64,000 nucleotides of DNA from Natronosalvus caseinilyticus (GTDB taxonomy: Archaea > Halobacteriota > Halobacteria > Halobacteriales > Natrialbaceae): NCBI RefSeq assembly GCF_017357105.1, contig NZ_CP071596.1:3782001-3846000 (forward strand). Reading direction: 5' to 3'. The number at the start of each line of letters is the position of its first letter. Position 1 is the stretch's first letter. Both the position numbers and the translations under genes were made by a program. A model generated the notes under the pieces. The model did no database searches, was not told where the DNA came from, and saw only the letters and a program-made list of their open reading frames with translations. Positions 15,956 through 24,382 of the stretch are shown piece by piece.

Positions 15956-16189
15956 ATGAGCACAGCAGTCGCCGCCGACCTCACGAGCAAACAAACCCGT
16001 ATCCTGCGGTACCTCCGCGAACACGCTGCGACCAAGACGTACTTCAAGTCCCGGTTAATCGGCGAGGAACTCGGGATGACCGCGAAGGAAGTCGGTGCGA
16101 ACATCACGGCGATCCAGGACGGCGATTACGACATCGAGATCGAGAAGTGGGGCTACTCCTCGAGTACGACCTGGAAAGTGCTTCTGTAA
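15956..16189 (+). CDS. small helix-turn-helix-like protein (DUF7123-type)
   Basis: 77 aa from ATG 15956 (MSTAVAADLTSKQ); the longer frame to 15863 crosses the repeat region and is rejected. The sequence SKQTRILRYLREHAATKTYFKSRLIGEELGMTAKEVGANITAIQ looks like a winged helix DNA-binding domain; the end is EKWGYSSSTTWKVLL. It is a conserved small haloarchaeal family of unknown role (I believe DUF7123, from memory). The repeated motifs upstream suggest autoregulation or tight control. Confidence 0.7.
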   Translation: MSTAVAADLTSKQTRILRYLREHAATKTYFKSRLIGEELGMTAKEVGANITAIQDGDYDIEIEKWGYSSSTTWKVLL

Positions 16190-16214
16190 CTGGGCTCGGT
16201 TAGCAGTCGATCGA

Positions 16215-16219
16215 TTTTT
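16215..16219 (+). terminator. T-tract after the 15956 gene
   Basis: TTTTT about 25 nt after the stop at 16189, in a region between convergent genes. Confidence 0.35.
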
Positions 16220-16349
16220 ACGCCATCTTGCCTGTATTTACGTACCGAAAACGGCGTCTCTCGTTGAGTGATTGCCTCTCGAAACCGGAAATCGAAACAG
16301 AAACCGAAACTGAGCCATCAATACCACCCCAGTCGTAGCTCCGTTCGGG

Positions 16350-16967
16350 CTACCCGTCGTAGCTGATCAACGCGTCCGCGTCCCGCGCCAGCGTCACCGC
16401 TCGTTCGCCGAACGAATCGGCGTAGCGAACGAGCAACAACAGGACGGTTTCGGGTCGTTCGACCGCGTACCCGTCTTCCCGAGAGAGCAAACCGGCCTCC
16501 TCGAGTTCGCCCGCGTACTTGCTCACCGTCGGCGGGGACACCTCGAGGGCGGCCGCAAGGTCACTCGCCGTCGCGTCCGGATTCGAGAGGAGTTCGACGA
16601 GCATGCCTCGCGGGGTCGCTCGCCGGAGATATCCGAGGGCGTTCTTCTCGAAGCCGTCGAACCGGGCGGCGGGGACGAACCGCTTGTAGTCGCCGTCGCT
16701 GTAGGATTCGACGAGGTCCAGGTCCTCGAGCCGGCGCAGGTGGTGCTGGGTCTCGCCGGTTCCGAGCTGGAGGTCGTCTCTGACCTTCGAGAAGTGGGCA
16801 CCGGGGGTCGTCGAGAGGTAGCCGACGATGGCGTCTCGGGCGTCGCTCTCGCCCGTGTCGACGGCGGCTGACTCCGAAAACCGCGTGAGCGGCGAGGCCG
16901 CGCCGACGGCGGCGAACCGCCGAAGCGTGGCTCGTTTCTTCTCGTCGACCCCATCGGAACCCGTCAT
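16350..16967 (-). CDS. transcriptional regulator with two winged-helix domains
   Basis: 205 aa. The first wHTH (residues ~40-95) has IVGYLSTTPGAHFSKVRDDLQLGTGETQHHLRRLEDLDLVESY. The second (~115-165) has LVELLSNPDATASDLAAALEVSPPTVSKYAGELEEAGLL. Both resemble ArsR/MarR-like domains of haloarchaeal regulators. No ligand-binding domain is evident. It is convergent with the small regulator at 15956. A GAAAC-rich tract at 16281-16312 lies downstream. Confidence 0.75.
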   Translation of the reverse strand: MTGSDGVDEKKRATLRRFAAVGAASPLTRFSESAAVDTGESDARDAIVGYLSTTPGAHFSKVRDDLQLGTGETQHHLRRLEDLDLVESYSDGDYKRFVPAARFDGFEKNALGYLRRATPRGMLVELLSNPDATASDLAAALEVSPPTVSKYAGELEEAGLLSREDGYAVERPETVLLLLVRYADSFGERAVTLARDADALISYDG

Positions 16968-17091
16968 ATGCTGCGTATCGTTTGAAAAGTGGCGGAGGGT
17001 AAAACGCGTTTCGCTCCACCGCGTGTAGAGAAAATCGAGCGGTGTTCACACCTAGCCGACGAAAGCCGTCGACCGAGACGTCTTATTCGAC

Positions 17092-18249
17092 TCAGTCGTT
17101 TTCCGGCGATGTCGGCTCCTCACTCGAGGAGTCGAAGTCCTTGTCGATTCCGCCGATGCTCTCCTCGGTTTCGGCCTCTGAGATCGCCCCAGTGTCCTTC
17201 CCTTCCTTGATCGCCTGGGCCTGCTGTTCCATCGCCTCGAGATCCATCTCGGCTTCCTGGTCAATCTCGCCGATGATCTCGGCGATGTCGTCGAGGCCGA
17301 TGAGTTCGCGCGTCTCCTCGTCGAACTCGAGGCTATCGAGGCTCTCGCCGTCGGCTTTCACGTCGCTGCCGGTGAGGTGCTTGCCGTAGCGCCCGACCAT
17401 CGAGGACAGCTCCTGTGGCAGGACAAACGTCGTCGAGTCGCTCTGACCGATTTCCGCGAGCGTCTCCAGACCTTTGTCGATGACGGCGCGCTCGCCCATC
17501 GACTCGGCCGAGCGGGCACGAAGGACGGTCGAAATGGAATCACCCTGGGCCTCGAGAATCTGGCTCTGCTTTTCACCCTGTGCGCGGATGATCTGGCTCT
17601 GTTTGTCACCTTCGGCCTTCTCGACGGCACTGCGACGTTCACCCTGGGCCTCGAGGATCATGGCACGGCGTTTCCGCTCAGCGGAGGTCTGTTGTTCCAT
17701 CGCGCGCTGGACGTCCTTCGAGGGATTGACCTCGCGGACCTCGACGGACTCGACGCGGATCCCCCACTCGTCGGTGGGTTCGTCGAGTTCCGTACGGATG
17801 CGTGCGTTGATCGCCTGGCGCTTGTTCAGCGTCTCGTCGAGTTCCATGTCGCCCAGCACGGCCCGCAGGGTGGTCTGGGCGAGGTTCGAGACGGCGGTCT
17901 TGTAGTTGTCGACTTCGAGAAACGCCTTTTTGGCGTCCATAACGCGGATGTAGACGACGGCATCGGCGGTCACCGGCGAGTTGTCGCGCGTGATCGCCTC
18001 TTGGCGTGGGACGTCGAGCGTCTGGGTCCGCATGTCGAACGTGTACGTCTGGGAGACGAACGGCGGAATCACGTTGATACCGGGCTCGAGCAGTTTTCGG
18101 TATTCCCCGAAGACCGTCAGCGCGCGCTTTTCGTACGCGTTGACGATCTCGATGGCACTCAGGAGCGCCGCGAGGACTACGATCAGGAGGAGGGCGCCGA
18201 TGAAGAGCCCAACCGTTGCCGCTTGTGCGAGTATCAGCTCCGGAACCAT
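17092..18249 (-). CDS. SPFH/stomatin-prohibitin family membrane protein
   Basis: 385 aa. An N-terminal membrane segment (residues ~10-35, LFIGALLLIVVLAALLSAI) is followed by the SPFH/band 7 domain (AYEKRALTVFGEYRKLLEPGINVIPPF..., TLDVPRQEAITRDNSPVTADAVVYIRV) and a long coiled coil (~200-265, ERKRRAMILEAQGERRSAVEKAEG). The tail is acidic. Such proteins form membrane-associated rings that often act with NfeD partners, and an NfeD gene lies directly upstream in the same direction (57-nt gap). Leaderless start with TATA at 18273-18279. Confidence 0.9.
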   Translation of the reverse strand: MVPELILAQAATVGLFIGALLLIVVLAALLSAIEIVNAYEKRALTVFGEYRKLLEPGINVIPPFVSQTYTFDMRTQTLDVPRQEAITRDNSPVTADAVVYIRVMDAKKAFLEVDNYKTAVSNLAQTTLRAVLGDMELDETLNKRQAINARIRTELDEPTDEWGIRVESVEVREVNPSKDVQRAMEQQTSAERKRRAMILEAQGERRSAVEKAEGDKQSQIIRAQGEKQSQILEAQGDSISTVLRARSAESMGERAVIDKGLETLAEIGQSDSTTFVLPQELSSMVGRYGKHLTGSDVKADGESLDSLEFDEETRELIGLDDIAEIIGEIDQEAEMDLEAMEQQAQAIKEGKDTGAISEAETEESIGGIDKDFDSSSEEPTSPEND

Positions 18250-18271
18250 ACGCGGAACTTATGTCGGCGGG

Positions 18272-18280
18272 ACTAAAAGC
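18272..18280 (-). promoter_or_regulatory. TATA box of the SPFH gene
   Basis: Minus strand GCTTTTAGT, centred 27 nt before the ATG at 18249, so the SPFH gene has its own promoter inside the 57-nt gap after nfeD. Confidence 0.5.
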
Positions 18281-18306
18281 GTTCCCTTATTTCGCTAACA
18301 TTTTTT

Positions 18307-18879
18307 TCAGCCTGACCCTTCCGTCTCGGAGACGGTATCTCGAGACGAGGAATTTTCGGCGTCCGCCCGCCTGGCTTCCCGGGCCAGTTCCCGGTCGATG
18401 CTGTCGGTCTCGAGCGCCTCGAGCGACGCCACGGTCAGGACGTTCCCGCCGCCGGGGTCCAGGACGATGATCTCCTCGCCCTCCTCAATCGTCCCGTCGT
18501 GTGAGCGTGCGGAGTAGTACGGGGCGAACCCGCCGTCCTCGAGTTTGACCTCGCCGCTCCGGTTCGTGACCGTTTTGGTGACGTAGCCGGTCGACCCCGC
18601 GAGCGAATCCGAGTCACGGGTCTGGGCCGTTCCCTTTCCGCCGTAGAAGTCGAACTCGCGGTAAACGTACGTCGCGATTACGCCGATGACCAGCGTCAAC
18701 GCGACGAGGACGAACGGGCTGAGCGTCAGGGGGAGAAGCATCCCGACGAGCCCTGCGCCGGCGAGGGCGACGCCGATGACGATGAGGTGTGCGCCCGGTG
18801 AGATCGCCTCGAGCACCATCAATCCGAGCCCGGCCGCCAGGAGCACCACGGGGAGATTGTCGACGAGGAATTCGACCAT
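18307..18879 (-). CDS. NfeD-family membrane protein
   Basis: 190 aa. The N-terminal half contains three or four hydrophobic segments (residues ~10-80), and the C-terminal half (~95-165) is the soluble NfeD OB-like domain (SLAGSTGYVTKTVTNRSGEVKLEDG, EEGEEIIVLDPGGGNVLTV). NfeD proteins pair with SPFH proteins, as here. The short form without the protease domain is typical of the small NfeD class. A TATA box at 18903-18910 fits a leaderless start. Confidence 0.87.
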   Translation of the reverse strand: MVEFLVDNLPVVLLAAGLGLMVLEAISPGAHLIVIGVALAGAGLVGMLLPLTLSPFVLVALTLVIGVIATYVYREFDFYGGKGTAQTRDSDSLAGSTGYVTKTVTNRSGEVKLEDGGFAPYYSARSHDGTIEEGEEIIVLDPGGGNVLTVASLEALETDSIDRELAREARRADAENSSSRDTVSETEGSG

Positions 18880-18901
18880 GCGTGAGGGTTAGGTCTCAGT
18901 C

Positions 18902-18911
18902 CGATTAAAGG
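18902..18911 (-). promoter_or_regulatory. TATA box of the NfeD gene
   Basis: Minus strand CCTTTAATCG, centred ~28 nt before the ATG at 18879. Confidence 0.5.
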
Positions 18912-18929
18912 TTTACCGCGGCTGGCGAC

Positions 18930-19316
18930 TCAGATGGCGAAGATCGAGCCGAGTCTCACCATCACGAGCATCATGGCGATCGCCCCGAGCAGCACGAAGA
19001 CGGCGCCCTCGAGCGACGGATCGCCCGAGCGGACCGGCTGGCTGTTGGGCTCGGGTTCGGAGGCGGACGGATCGCCAGAGGCGACAGAATCGCCGGGATC
19101 GACGGCGTCGTCGTCCTCGGTTCGCTGCCGTCGCGAGGCCGGGTTCGAGATGGGAATGCGGCCCCACACGTCTTCGTCTTCGCTTTCGTTTTCGTTTTCG
19201 CCGCTGGCGTCGCCGTCCCTGTCGCCTCCTCGCTCGAGTCCATCGGGTCCGGCCTGCGCACGCTCGTCCCGCTCGCTCGATCGGTCCGAGCCGCGATCCG
19301 ATTCCCTGTCGTCCAT
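18930..19316 (-). CDS. acidic protein with one C-terminal membrane segment, uncharacterised
   Basis: 128 aa. Residues 1 to ~100 are highly polar and disordered (Asp, Glu, Arg, Ser). The last ~25 residues form a single hydrophobic helix (LEGAVFVLLGAIAMMLVMVRLGSIFAI). This is a tail-anchored topology with the charged part presumably cytoplasmic. It lies just upstream of the NfeD-SPFH pair in the same direction, which is the only functional hint. Small haloarchaeal families of this type are unassigned. Confidence 0.65.
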   Translation of the reverse strand: MDDRESDRGSDRSSERDERAQAGPDGLERGGDRDGDASGENENESEDEDVWGRIPISNPASRRQRTEDDDAVDPGDSVASGDPSASEPEPNSQPVRSGDPSLEGAVFVLLGAIAMMLVMVRLGSIFAI

Positions 19317-19388
19317 ACCCCGTCTTCGGTCGCTGCAGGCAAAAAGCCGCGGTTCGACTCCTCGCTTCGTTCTCGACGTCGATCCGAC

Positions 19389-21146
19389 CTAGTCCCGCAC
19401 CGACCGTCCGCGAACGTCGCCATCGTAGACGACGCCCCGCTCGCCGTCGATCGTCACCGTCCGCCCGTCCTCGAGGTCGGTGACGTCGGCGTCGCTCACC
19501 ATCGGGACGCCCGTTTCGCGTGCGATGAGGGCCGGATACCCCGTCATGCCCGGTCTGGCGTCGACGATGCCGCCGATCTTCCCGACGTCACCGGTGAACT
19601 CGGCGTCGAAGTCCGCAGAAAGGGCGATGATCGCGCCATCGGGAATGGCCTCGAGGTCGCCGTCGGTGACGCGGGCGATCGGACCCGTCGCACGACCGTC
19701 GACGACCACGCGTCCCGTCTCGAGAGCGTCCGCCGCGACGTGAACCTTCATCATGTTCGTCGTATTCGCACCCTCGAGTTCGGTCATCATGCCACAGAGG
19801 ACGACCACGGTGTCGCCGCTCTCGGCGACCCCGGCGTCGAGCGCCGACTGAACCGCCCGCGAGACGACGGCGTCGGCCCCCTGGTCCGAGACGCTGGCGT
19901 AGAGCGGCGTCACCCCCCAGGAAAGCGCGAGTTGGCGTCGGACGCGGTGGCTCGGCGTCGAGGCGACCACGGGGACACCGGGCCGGTACTTCGCCGTCTT
20001 CAGCGCCGTGTAGCCGGATTCGGTCGCCGCGACGACGGCGTCGGCGCCGATGTCGCGCGCCAAGTATCGCGCCGAACGGGCCAGCGCGTCGGTCCGGGCC
20101 TCGCCGGCGGTCGGCACACGTTGCTCGAGCAGTTCGGCGTACTCACCCGACCGTTCGACCTGGCGGATGATGCTGTCCATGGCCTCGACGACGGCCGTCG
20201 GGTGGTCGCCGACGGCGGTTTCGGCCGAGAGCATGACCGCGTCGGTCCCGTCGAGGACCGCGTTCGCCACGTCGGAGGCCTCCGCCCGCGTCGGTCGGCG
20301 GGAGTGAACCATCGAGTCGAGCATCTCCGTCGCCGTGATGACCGGCCGGCCCGCGTTTTTCGCCTTCCGGATGATTCGCTTCTGGATCATCGGGACGTCC
20401 TCCATCGGACACTCGACGCCCAGGTCCCCGCGGGCGACCATGATCCCGTAGGAGGCCTCGATGATTTCGTCGAGATTCTCGACCGCGCCCGCGCGTTCGA
20501 TCTTCGAGATGATCGGAATCTCGGCGCCGAAGGACTCGAGGGTCTCGCTGACCTCATAGACGTCGTCGGCGTCACGGACGAAACTCGCCGCGACGAAGTC
20601 GACCTCCTTCTCGGCGGCCAGCTCGAGGTCGCGCCGATCCTTCTCGGTGACGACGTCGAGGTCGAGGGCGACGCCCGGCAGGTTGACCCCCTTTCGTCCG
20701 CCGAGTTCGCCGCCGGTCTCGACGCGGGCGAGGACCGCCTCCCCGTCCACTCCGATGACGGTCGTCTCGATCAATCCGTCGTCCAGCAGGATTCGGTCGC
20801 CGGGTTCAACGCTGGTGAGCGGCACGGAGAGGCCGACTTCCTCGGCGGAGGCGTTCGTCCCTTCGACGAACCGAACCTCGCTCCCGGTCTCGAGGGTCAC
20901 CGTCTCCCCACCGGGGAGCGGCGCCGTTCGAATCTCCGGCCCCTTCGTGTCGAGCATCACGGCGACGGGGCTTGGCGTCGCCTCGTCGACGCGTCGAACC
21001 CGGTCGATCAACTCCGCGCGGTCCTCGAGCGAGCCGTGGCTGGCGTTCAACCGGGCGACGGACATCCCCGCCTCCGAGAGCTCTCGGATAGCCGAGCGAC
21101 TGTTCGTCGCCGGCCCCAGGGTACAGACGATCTTCGCGTTTCGCAT
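19389..21146 (-). CDS. pyk: pyruvate kinase with C-terminal PEP-utilising-type domain
   Basis: 585 aa from the ATG at 21146 (MRNAKIVCTLGPATN); an upstream open frame to 21266 is ignored. It transfers phosphate from PEP to ADP in glycolysis. Motifs: MLDTKGPEIRTAPLP, FVAASFVRDADD, ISKIERAGAVENLDEI, MVARGDLGVECP and TATEMLDSMVHSRRPTRAEASD. Residues ~475-585 are an extra domain like the PEP-utiliser swivelling domain, ending GMTGYPALIARETGVPMV. There the usual His of the TSHAAI motif is replaced, so phosphohistidine chemistry is unlikely. A T-rich element (21172-21177) ~29 nt upstream may be its TATA box. Confidence 0.95.
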   Translation of the reverse strand: MRNAKIVCTLGPATNSRSAIRELSEAGMSVARLNASHGSLEDRAELIDRVRRVDEATPSPVAVMLDTKGPEIRTAPLPGGETVTLETGSEVRFVEGTNASAEEVGLSVPLTSVEPGDRILLDDGLIETTVIGVDGEAVLARVETGGELGGRKGVNLPGVALDLDVVTEKDRRDLELAAEKEVDFVAASFVRDADDVYEVSETLESFGAEIPIISKIERAGAVENLDEIIEASYGIMVARGDLGVECPMEDVPMIQKRIIRKAKNAGRPVITATEMLDSMVHSRRPTRAEASDVANAVLDGTDAVMLSAETAVGDHPTAVVEAMDSIIRQVERSGEYAELLEQRVPTAGEARTDALARSARYLARDIGADAVVAATESGYTALKTAKYRPGVPVVASTPSHRVRRQLALSWGVTPLYASVSDQGADAVVSRAVQSALDAGVAESGDTVVVLCGMMTELEGANTTNMMKVHVAADALETGRVVVDGRATGPIARVTDGDLEAIPDGAIIALSADFDAEFTGDVGKIGGIVDARPGMTGYPALIARETGVPMVSDADVTDLEDGRTVTIDGERGVVYDGDVRGRSVRD

Positions 21147-21264
21147 GGCCGACCGTTGGCCGAGCGCTGTGAAAAAAGGTGCGTCCTCGACGACGGTCGA
21201 CGGGGCGGTCGCGGTGGCACCTGCCTGCCAAACGGTTTTCTTCCGCGAGAAGGTGGTCGGACAC

Positions 21265-21552
21265 ATGCCGCTCTACGCATCGTTCGTCGACGTCGGCGAC
21301 CGCGACGTCCAGAACGCACAGGAACTCGCGTCGATCTGGGGCGAGGTGCAGTCGGAGTTCGAAGAACACAACGCTGAACTCAAGGATTCCTACGCCGTCC
21401 TCGGCAGTCACGACTTCCTGGTCATCTTCGAGGCACCGGACCACGAGAAGGCGTTTACGTCAGCACTGACCCTCCACCGACACGGCCTGGACTGCGAGAC
21501 GATGGAGATTCTCGACACCGACGACTTCGCGTCGATCGTCGACGAGATCTGA
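21265..21552 (+). CDS. GYD-domain protein
   Basis: 95 aa from ATG 21265, with a GAAGGTGG Shine-Dalgarno-like sequence upstream. It shows the GYD/ferredoxin-like fold of small dimeric proteins: MPLYASFVDVGDRDVQN, YAVLGSHDFLVIFEAPDHEKAFTSALTLHRHG. In the family the sequence GxxDxxxxxEAPD is typical and matches GSHDFLVIFEAPD. Function unknown. It is divergent from pyruvate kinase. Confidence 0.8.
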   Translation: MPLYASFVDVGDRDVQNAQELASIWGEVQSEFEEHNAELKDSYAVLGSHDFLVIFEAPDHEKAFTSALTLHRHGLDCETMEILDTDDFASIVDEI

Positions 21553-21569
21553 GTACGCGCCGCCCCTGG

Positions 21570-22055
21570 TCACCGGAACACGTCGTATCGGAGGAGATAG
21601 CGAACCACCCCGAGCAGGTATGCCACCAGCCAGAAGAACACGTAGCCGAAGACGCCCACGCGAAGTCGCCGTCGCCAGGCACCCATGTGCTCGTGGAGGT
21701 CGTCGAGGTCGACGTCCTGGTCGGGGTTGCCGTAGACGTCGTGGGTAAGTTTGACCTGGAGGATACGAACGATGCCGGTCAGCGCGACGAGTAACATCGC
21801 GTACGCCTGGAGCCCGAAGAACGCGTGCACGGCCGCTAGCCCGCTTATCTGCTCGAGCACCCGCGGTGCCATCCAGAGGAGGACGGGAATCGTGTTCAGG
21901 ACCAGACCCACGGCGATGACCTTCAGGTGATAGACGAGGACGTCCCAGGTGACAATCTCCGCGTCGATCATGATCCAGGCGCCGTAGAGGTAGAAGGGGA
22001 AACTGGCGGTGACCATCACGAGCGCGACGGTGGCCGTCGCCAGCTCAGAGACCAT
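21570..22055 (-). CDS. four-helix membrane protein, haloarchaeal family (DUF7321-type)
   Basis: 161 aa. Four hydrophobic segments are visible (residues ~5-30, ~42-62, ~75-100, ~135-155) with a charged loop (VYGNPDQDVDLDDLHEHMGAWRRR) before the last. The spacing and conserved-looking WMAP and HAFFGLQAYA stretches suggest a DUF420/cytochrome-like small membrane protein, but I cannot assign a function. The family number is from memory. Confidence 0.6.
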   Translation of the reverse strand: MVSELATATVALVMVTASFPFYLYGAWIMIDAEIVTWDVLVYHLKVIAVGLVLNTIPVLLWMAPRVLEQISGLAAVHAFFGLQAYAMLLVALTGIVRILQVKLTHDVYGNPDQDVDLDDLHEHMGAWRRRLRVGVFGYVFFWLVAYLLGVVRYLLRYDVFR

Positions 22056-22225
22056 ACTGGACGTCGGGAGAGTGAACGAATAAACGAAGCGAAAGCGTTC
22101 CGGGGCGTGGGCGGGGGTTGACTCGTCGAATTCAGGGCCCTCGAGAGGGAGGTCGATTCCGACCTTCGTGAACGAAACGTGCGTTCACCGGGTGTGAAAC
22201 GTCGCCTCGCGGGGCGGAAACACCG

Positions 22226-22588
22226 TTATGCGACGCCGGCGTTGTCGTCGAACTCGGCGTACTCGCGGAATGCCCTGGACGCCTCGAGCACGGGGTGGTC
22301 CCGCCGTCTGACGTGGTTGCTCCGCTCGTCGTACTCGAGGAGCCCAACGTCGGCTAATTTCGGGAGTCCGGCGTGGTGCAGGTAGATCGCGGCATCTCGC
22401 GGCGATTCCGCCGCGCAGTCGAACTGAGCGTCGACGACGTAGTTAGCGAGTTCGTCGAGCGAGGCGACGTCGTCGGTGCAGCGGTGGAAATAGTCTATCA
22501 CTCCACGGGTGTACCCGTTCGAGAGTATTGATTGCAGGTCGTCGATTGTCTCGGGGTCGAATTCGTCCTCGAGGGTTGGTCTCGACAT
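22226..22588 (-). CDS. DUF7344-type winged-helix protein
   Basis: 120 aa. SNGYTRGVIDYFHRCTDDVASLDELANYVVDA..., then AAIYLHHAGLPKLADVGLLEYDERSNHVRRR, is the pattern of the small haloarchaeal HTH family in which a helix-turn-helix is followed by a HxGLPKLxxxGLLxYD motif. A related protein is encoded at 34060-34464. It probably binds DNA; targets unknown. Adjacent regulator at 22661-23320 is in the same direction. Confidence 0.72.
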   Translation of the reverse strand: MSRPTLEDEFDPETIDDLQSILSNGYTRGVIDYFHRCTDDVASLDELANYVVDAQFDCAAESPRDAAIYLHHAGLPKLADVGLLEYDERSNHVRRRDHPVLEASRAFREYAEFDDNAGVA

Positions 22589-22660
22589 GGCCTGGCTAGG
22601 GGTATTTGATCCATCGAGAAAGGGGTCATTATTGTTGAGACAACCCTCTTAAGACGGGGG

Positions 22661-23320
22661 TCAGTCGAAGTCGGCCGCAGTCGAGAGTAATATCTCACTG
22701 AGCACCTGCTTCGTACCCCGACGTACGCGGTTGGAGACGGCCTGCTGGGAGATGCCGAGTTCGTCGGCGAGTTCGTCTAGACTCGCCTCGCTCGGCGTGT
22801 CGAAGTAGCCGCGACGGAGCCCGAGGACGAGGGCTTCGCGTTGCTCGTCCGAGAGGCCGAACTGGTGGACGCTCTCGGTTCGCTCGGTGACCGTGTAGGT
22901 TCGATTGATGTGGATAGAGATGCCTTCGTCGGTGATGTAGTTGTGAAACCGCGAGAGCTGGTCGTGGTCCGGAAATCGAACGTGGAACTCCCAGCCGTCG
23001 TTGCTGTACGCCTGTAACACCGTCCCCTGTGCGTCCGTGATTCCTTGGATCAGATCAGTGTGATGATCGTGCCACGTGACGCGGTACAGAACCGCGTTCT
23101 CGACGCGGTCGATGGCGATGATGTCCTCGACGAAGCGGTGTGAGACGACCTTCTCCTCGAACGAGGCGTAGTCCTCGCCTGATACCCACAGAAATGGCAT
23201 CGCGGAGTCTCCAGTGGGGACGATCCGCTCGAGTTCGATGCGCATCGACGGCGGACCAGATAGCACCTGTCCGAGTGTGAACTGGTCGCTCTCGACGGTA
23301 AACTCCAGCGTGACGCTCAT
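22661..23320 (-). CDS. bacterio-opsin-activator-type HTH regulator
   Basis: 219 aa. The N-terminal ~150 residues form the haloarchaeal BAT/HTH-10 associated domain (VTLEFTVESDQFTLGQVLSGPPSMRIELERIVPT..., GWEFHVRFPDHDQLSRFHNYI). The C-terminal HTH_10 (LSDEQREALVLGLRRGYFDTPSEASLDELADELGISQQAVSNRVRRG) is the hallmark of Bat-like regulators. Signal and regulon cannot be told from the sequence. It ends just upstream of the DUF7344-type gene (22588) in the same direction and is divergent from the gene at 23489. Confidence 0.87.
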   Translation of the reverse strand: MSVTLEFTVESDQFTLGQVLSGPPSMRIELERIVPTGDSAMPFLWVSGEDYASFEEKVVSHRFVEDIIAIDRVENAVLYRVTWHDHHTDLIQGITDAQGTVLQAYSNDGWEFHVRFPDHDQLSRFHNYITDEGISIHINRTYTVTERTESVHQFGLSDEQREALVLGLRRGYFDTPSEASLDELADELGISQQAVSNRVRRGTKQVLSEILLSTAADFD

Positions 23321-23488
23321 TGCTGGCCGGGGGTATCACGGCCACGCACGTAGTGGTGTTGCCTGATACCTCGTCCCCTTCCCCTCTTTCCCTCGGGCGG
23401 AATGATTCGGCAGCACGGAGCGGAGCACCGTTTCGCTCGTCAGTACACGTCGCGGCGCTTATGCGGCTACGGGTCCCATCCTCGAACG

Positions 23489-24307
23489 ATGACCGACGCT
23501 TCGGACGAACCGTCCGCCGGCCGAACGACCGAGCCGTCGGCCGACCCTGCGGCGACCGGAGATGACGACCAGTCAGTCGAGGACCTCCGCCGGCAGGTCG
23601 AGGCGAAGTACGACTTCGAGAACTTCAGCGAGGCCGATATGGCCGAGATAAGCCCGGAGGAGTGGGACGTCGCCTTCGACGCGGACACCTGGATCACCGG
23701 CGACGAACTCCTCGAGCGCGTCGAACGGGAACTCAAATCCCGGATCGCCTACCGGGAGGTGTTCGCGATGCTCGAGTACGCCGTCGTCGACGGCCGACGA
23801 AGTCTCGTCGCGTACTCCGACACCGATTACGCGATCATCTTCCCGGACGGAACCGTCGAGGGCCGCGGAACGGTCGTTCGCGACGTCAAACCCACCGTCG
23901 CCCTGTGTTCGATGGAGAGCTACGACGTCGAGGAACCGCCCGCCGACTGGCACCTCCCCGAGCCCGCCGACCTCGAGGGCGAACACAGCGAACTCGGCAA
24001 CTGGATGCTCCAGTTGCTGGCGGCTGCCCAGCTCGTCATCGGGGTCGTCGCGATCGGGGTCTGGCTGGTGCAGGGACTCCAGTCCCAGCTCGTCCTCGGC
24101 ATCGTGGGCTTCGCGCTCGTCGTCATCTCGCTCGTGCTGTTCTTGATGGTGGCGAACGCCCGACTCTCGAATCGATTCCGGACCGAAGCGTACGAGTCGC
24201 GCCTGCGAACGATCGGCTCCGGGGATCGGCCCTCGTTTCTCCCCATCGACGACGAGGCCTTCGAGCGCGACGCACCGCCTCGAAATCGGTCGCCGCTCGA
24301 GGAGTAA
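23489..24307 (+). CDS. membrane-anchored protein at the head of the bc locus (DUF7319-type)
   Basis: 272 aa from ATG 23489 (MTDASDEPSAGR). A disordered polar N-terminus is followed by a soluble region (residues ~30-165, FENFSEADMAEISPEEWDVAFDADTW...) and two hydrophobic helices (~175-200 and ~203-227), then a polar tail. It lies 75 nt upstream of the halocyanin gene in the same direction and probably belongs with the cytochrome bc-type genes. No cofactor motif is seen. Confidence 0.65.
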   Translation: MTDASDEPSAGRTTEPSADPAATGDDDQSVEDLRRQVEAKYDFENFSEADMAEISPEEWDVAFDADTWITGDELLERVERELKSRIAYREVFAMLEYAVVDGRRSLVAYSDTDYAIIFPDGTVEGRGTVVRDVKPTVALCSMESYDVEEPPADWHLPEPADLEGEHSELGNWMLQLLAAAQLVIGVVAIGVWLVQGLQSQLVLGIVGFALVVISLVLFLMVANARLSNRFRTEAYESRLRTIGSGDRPSFLPIDDEAFERDAPPRNRSPLEE

Positions 24308-24349
24308 CACCACGATACTGCGGGGCACGGCCAGCGGCTGCATCGGTGG

Positions 24350-24357
24350 GTTTAAGC
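24350..24357 (+). promoter_or_regulatory. TATA box of the cytochrome bc operon
   Basis: GTTTAAGC lies ~30 nt before the halocyanin ATG at 24383. Confidence 0.45.
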
Positions 24358-24382
24358 GAACACGTTCCTGAGTCCACACTGT

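Noticed and set aside
19740-21377. 545-codon plus-strand ORF opposite pyruvate kinase
   Set aside because: It is antisense to a fully motif-supported pyruvate kinase and its translation is basic (many Arg, His, Asp) without recognisable domains.
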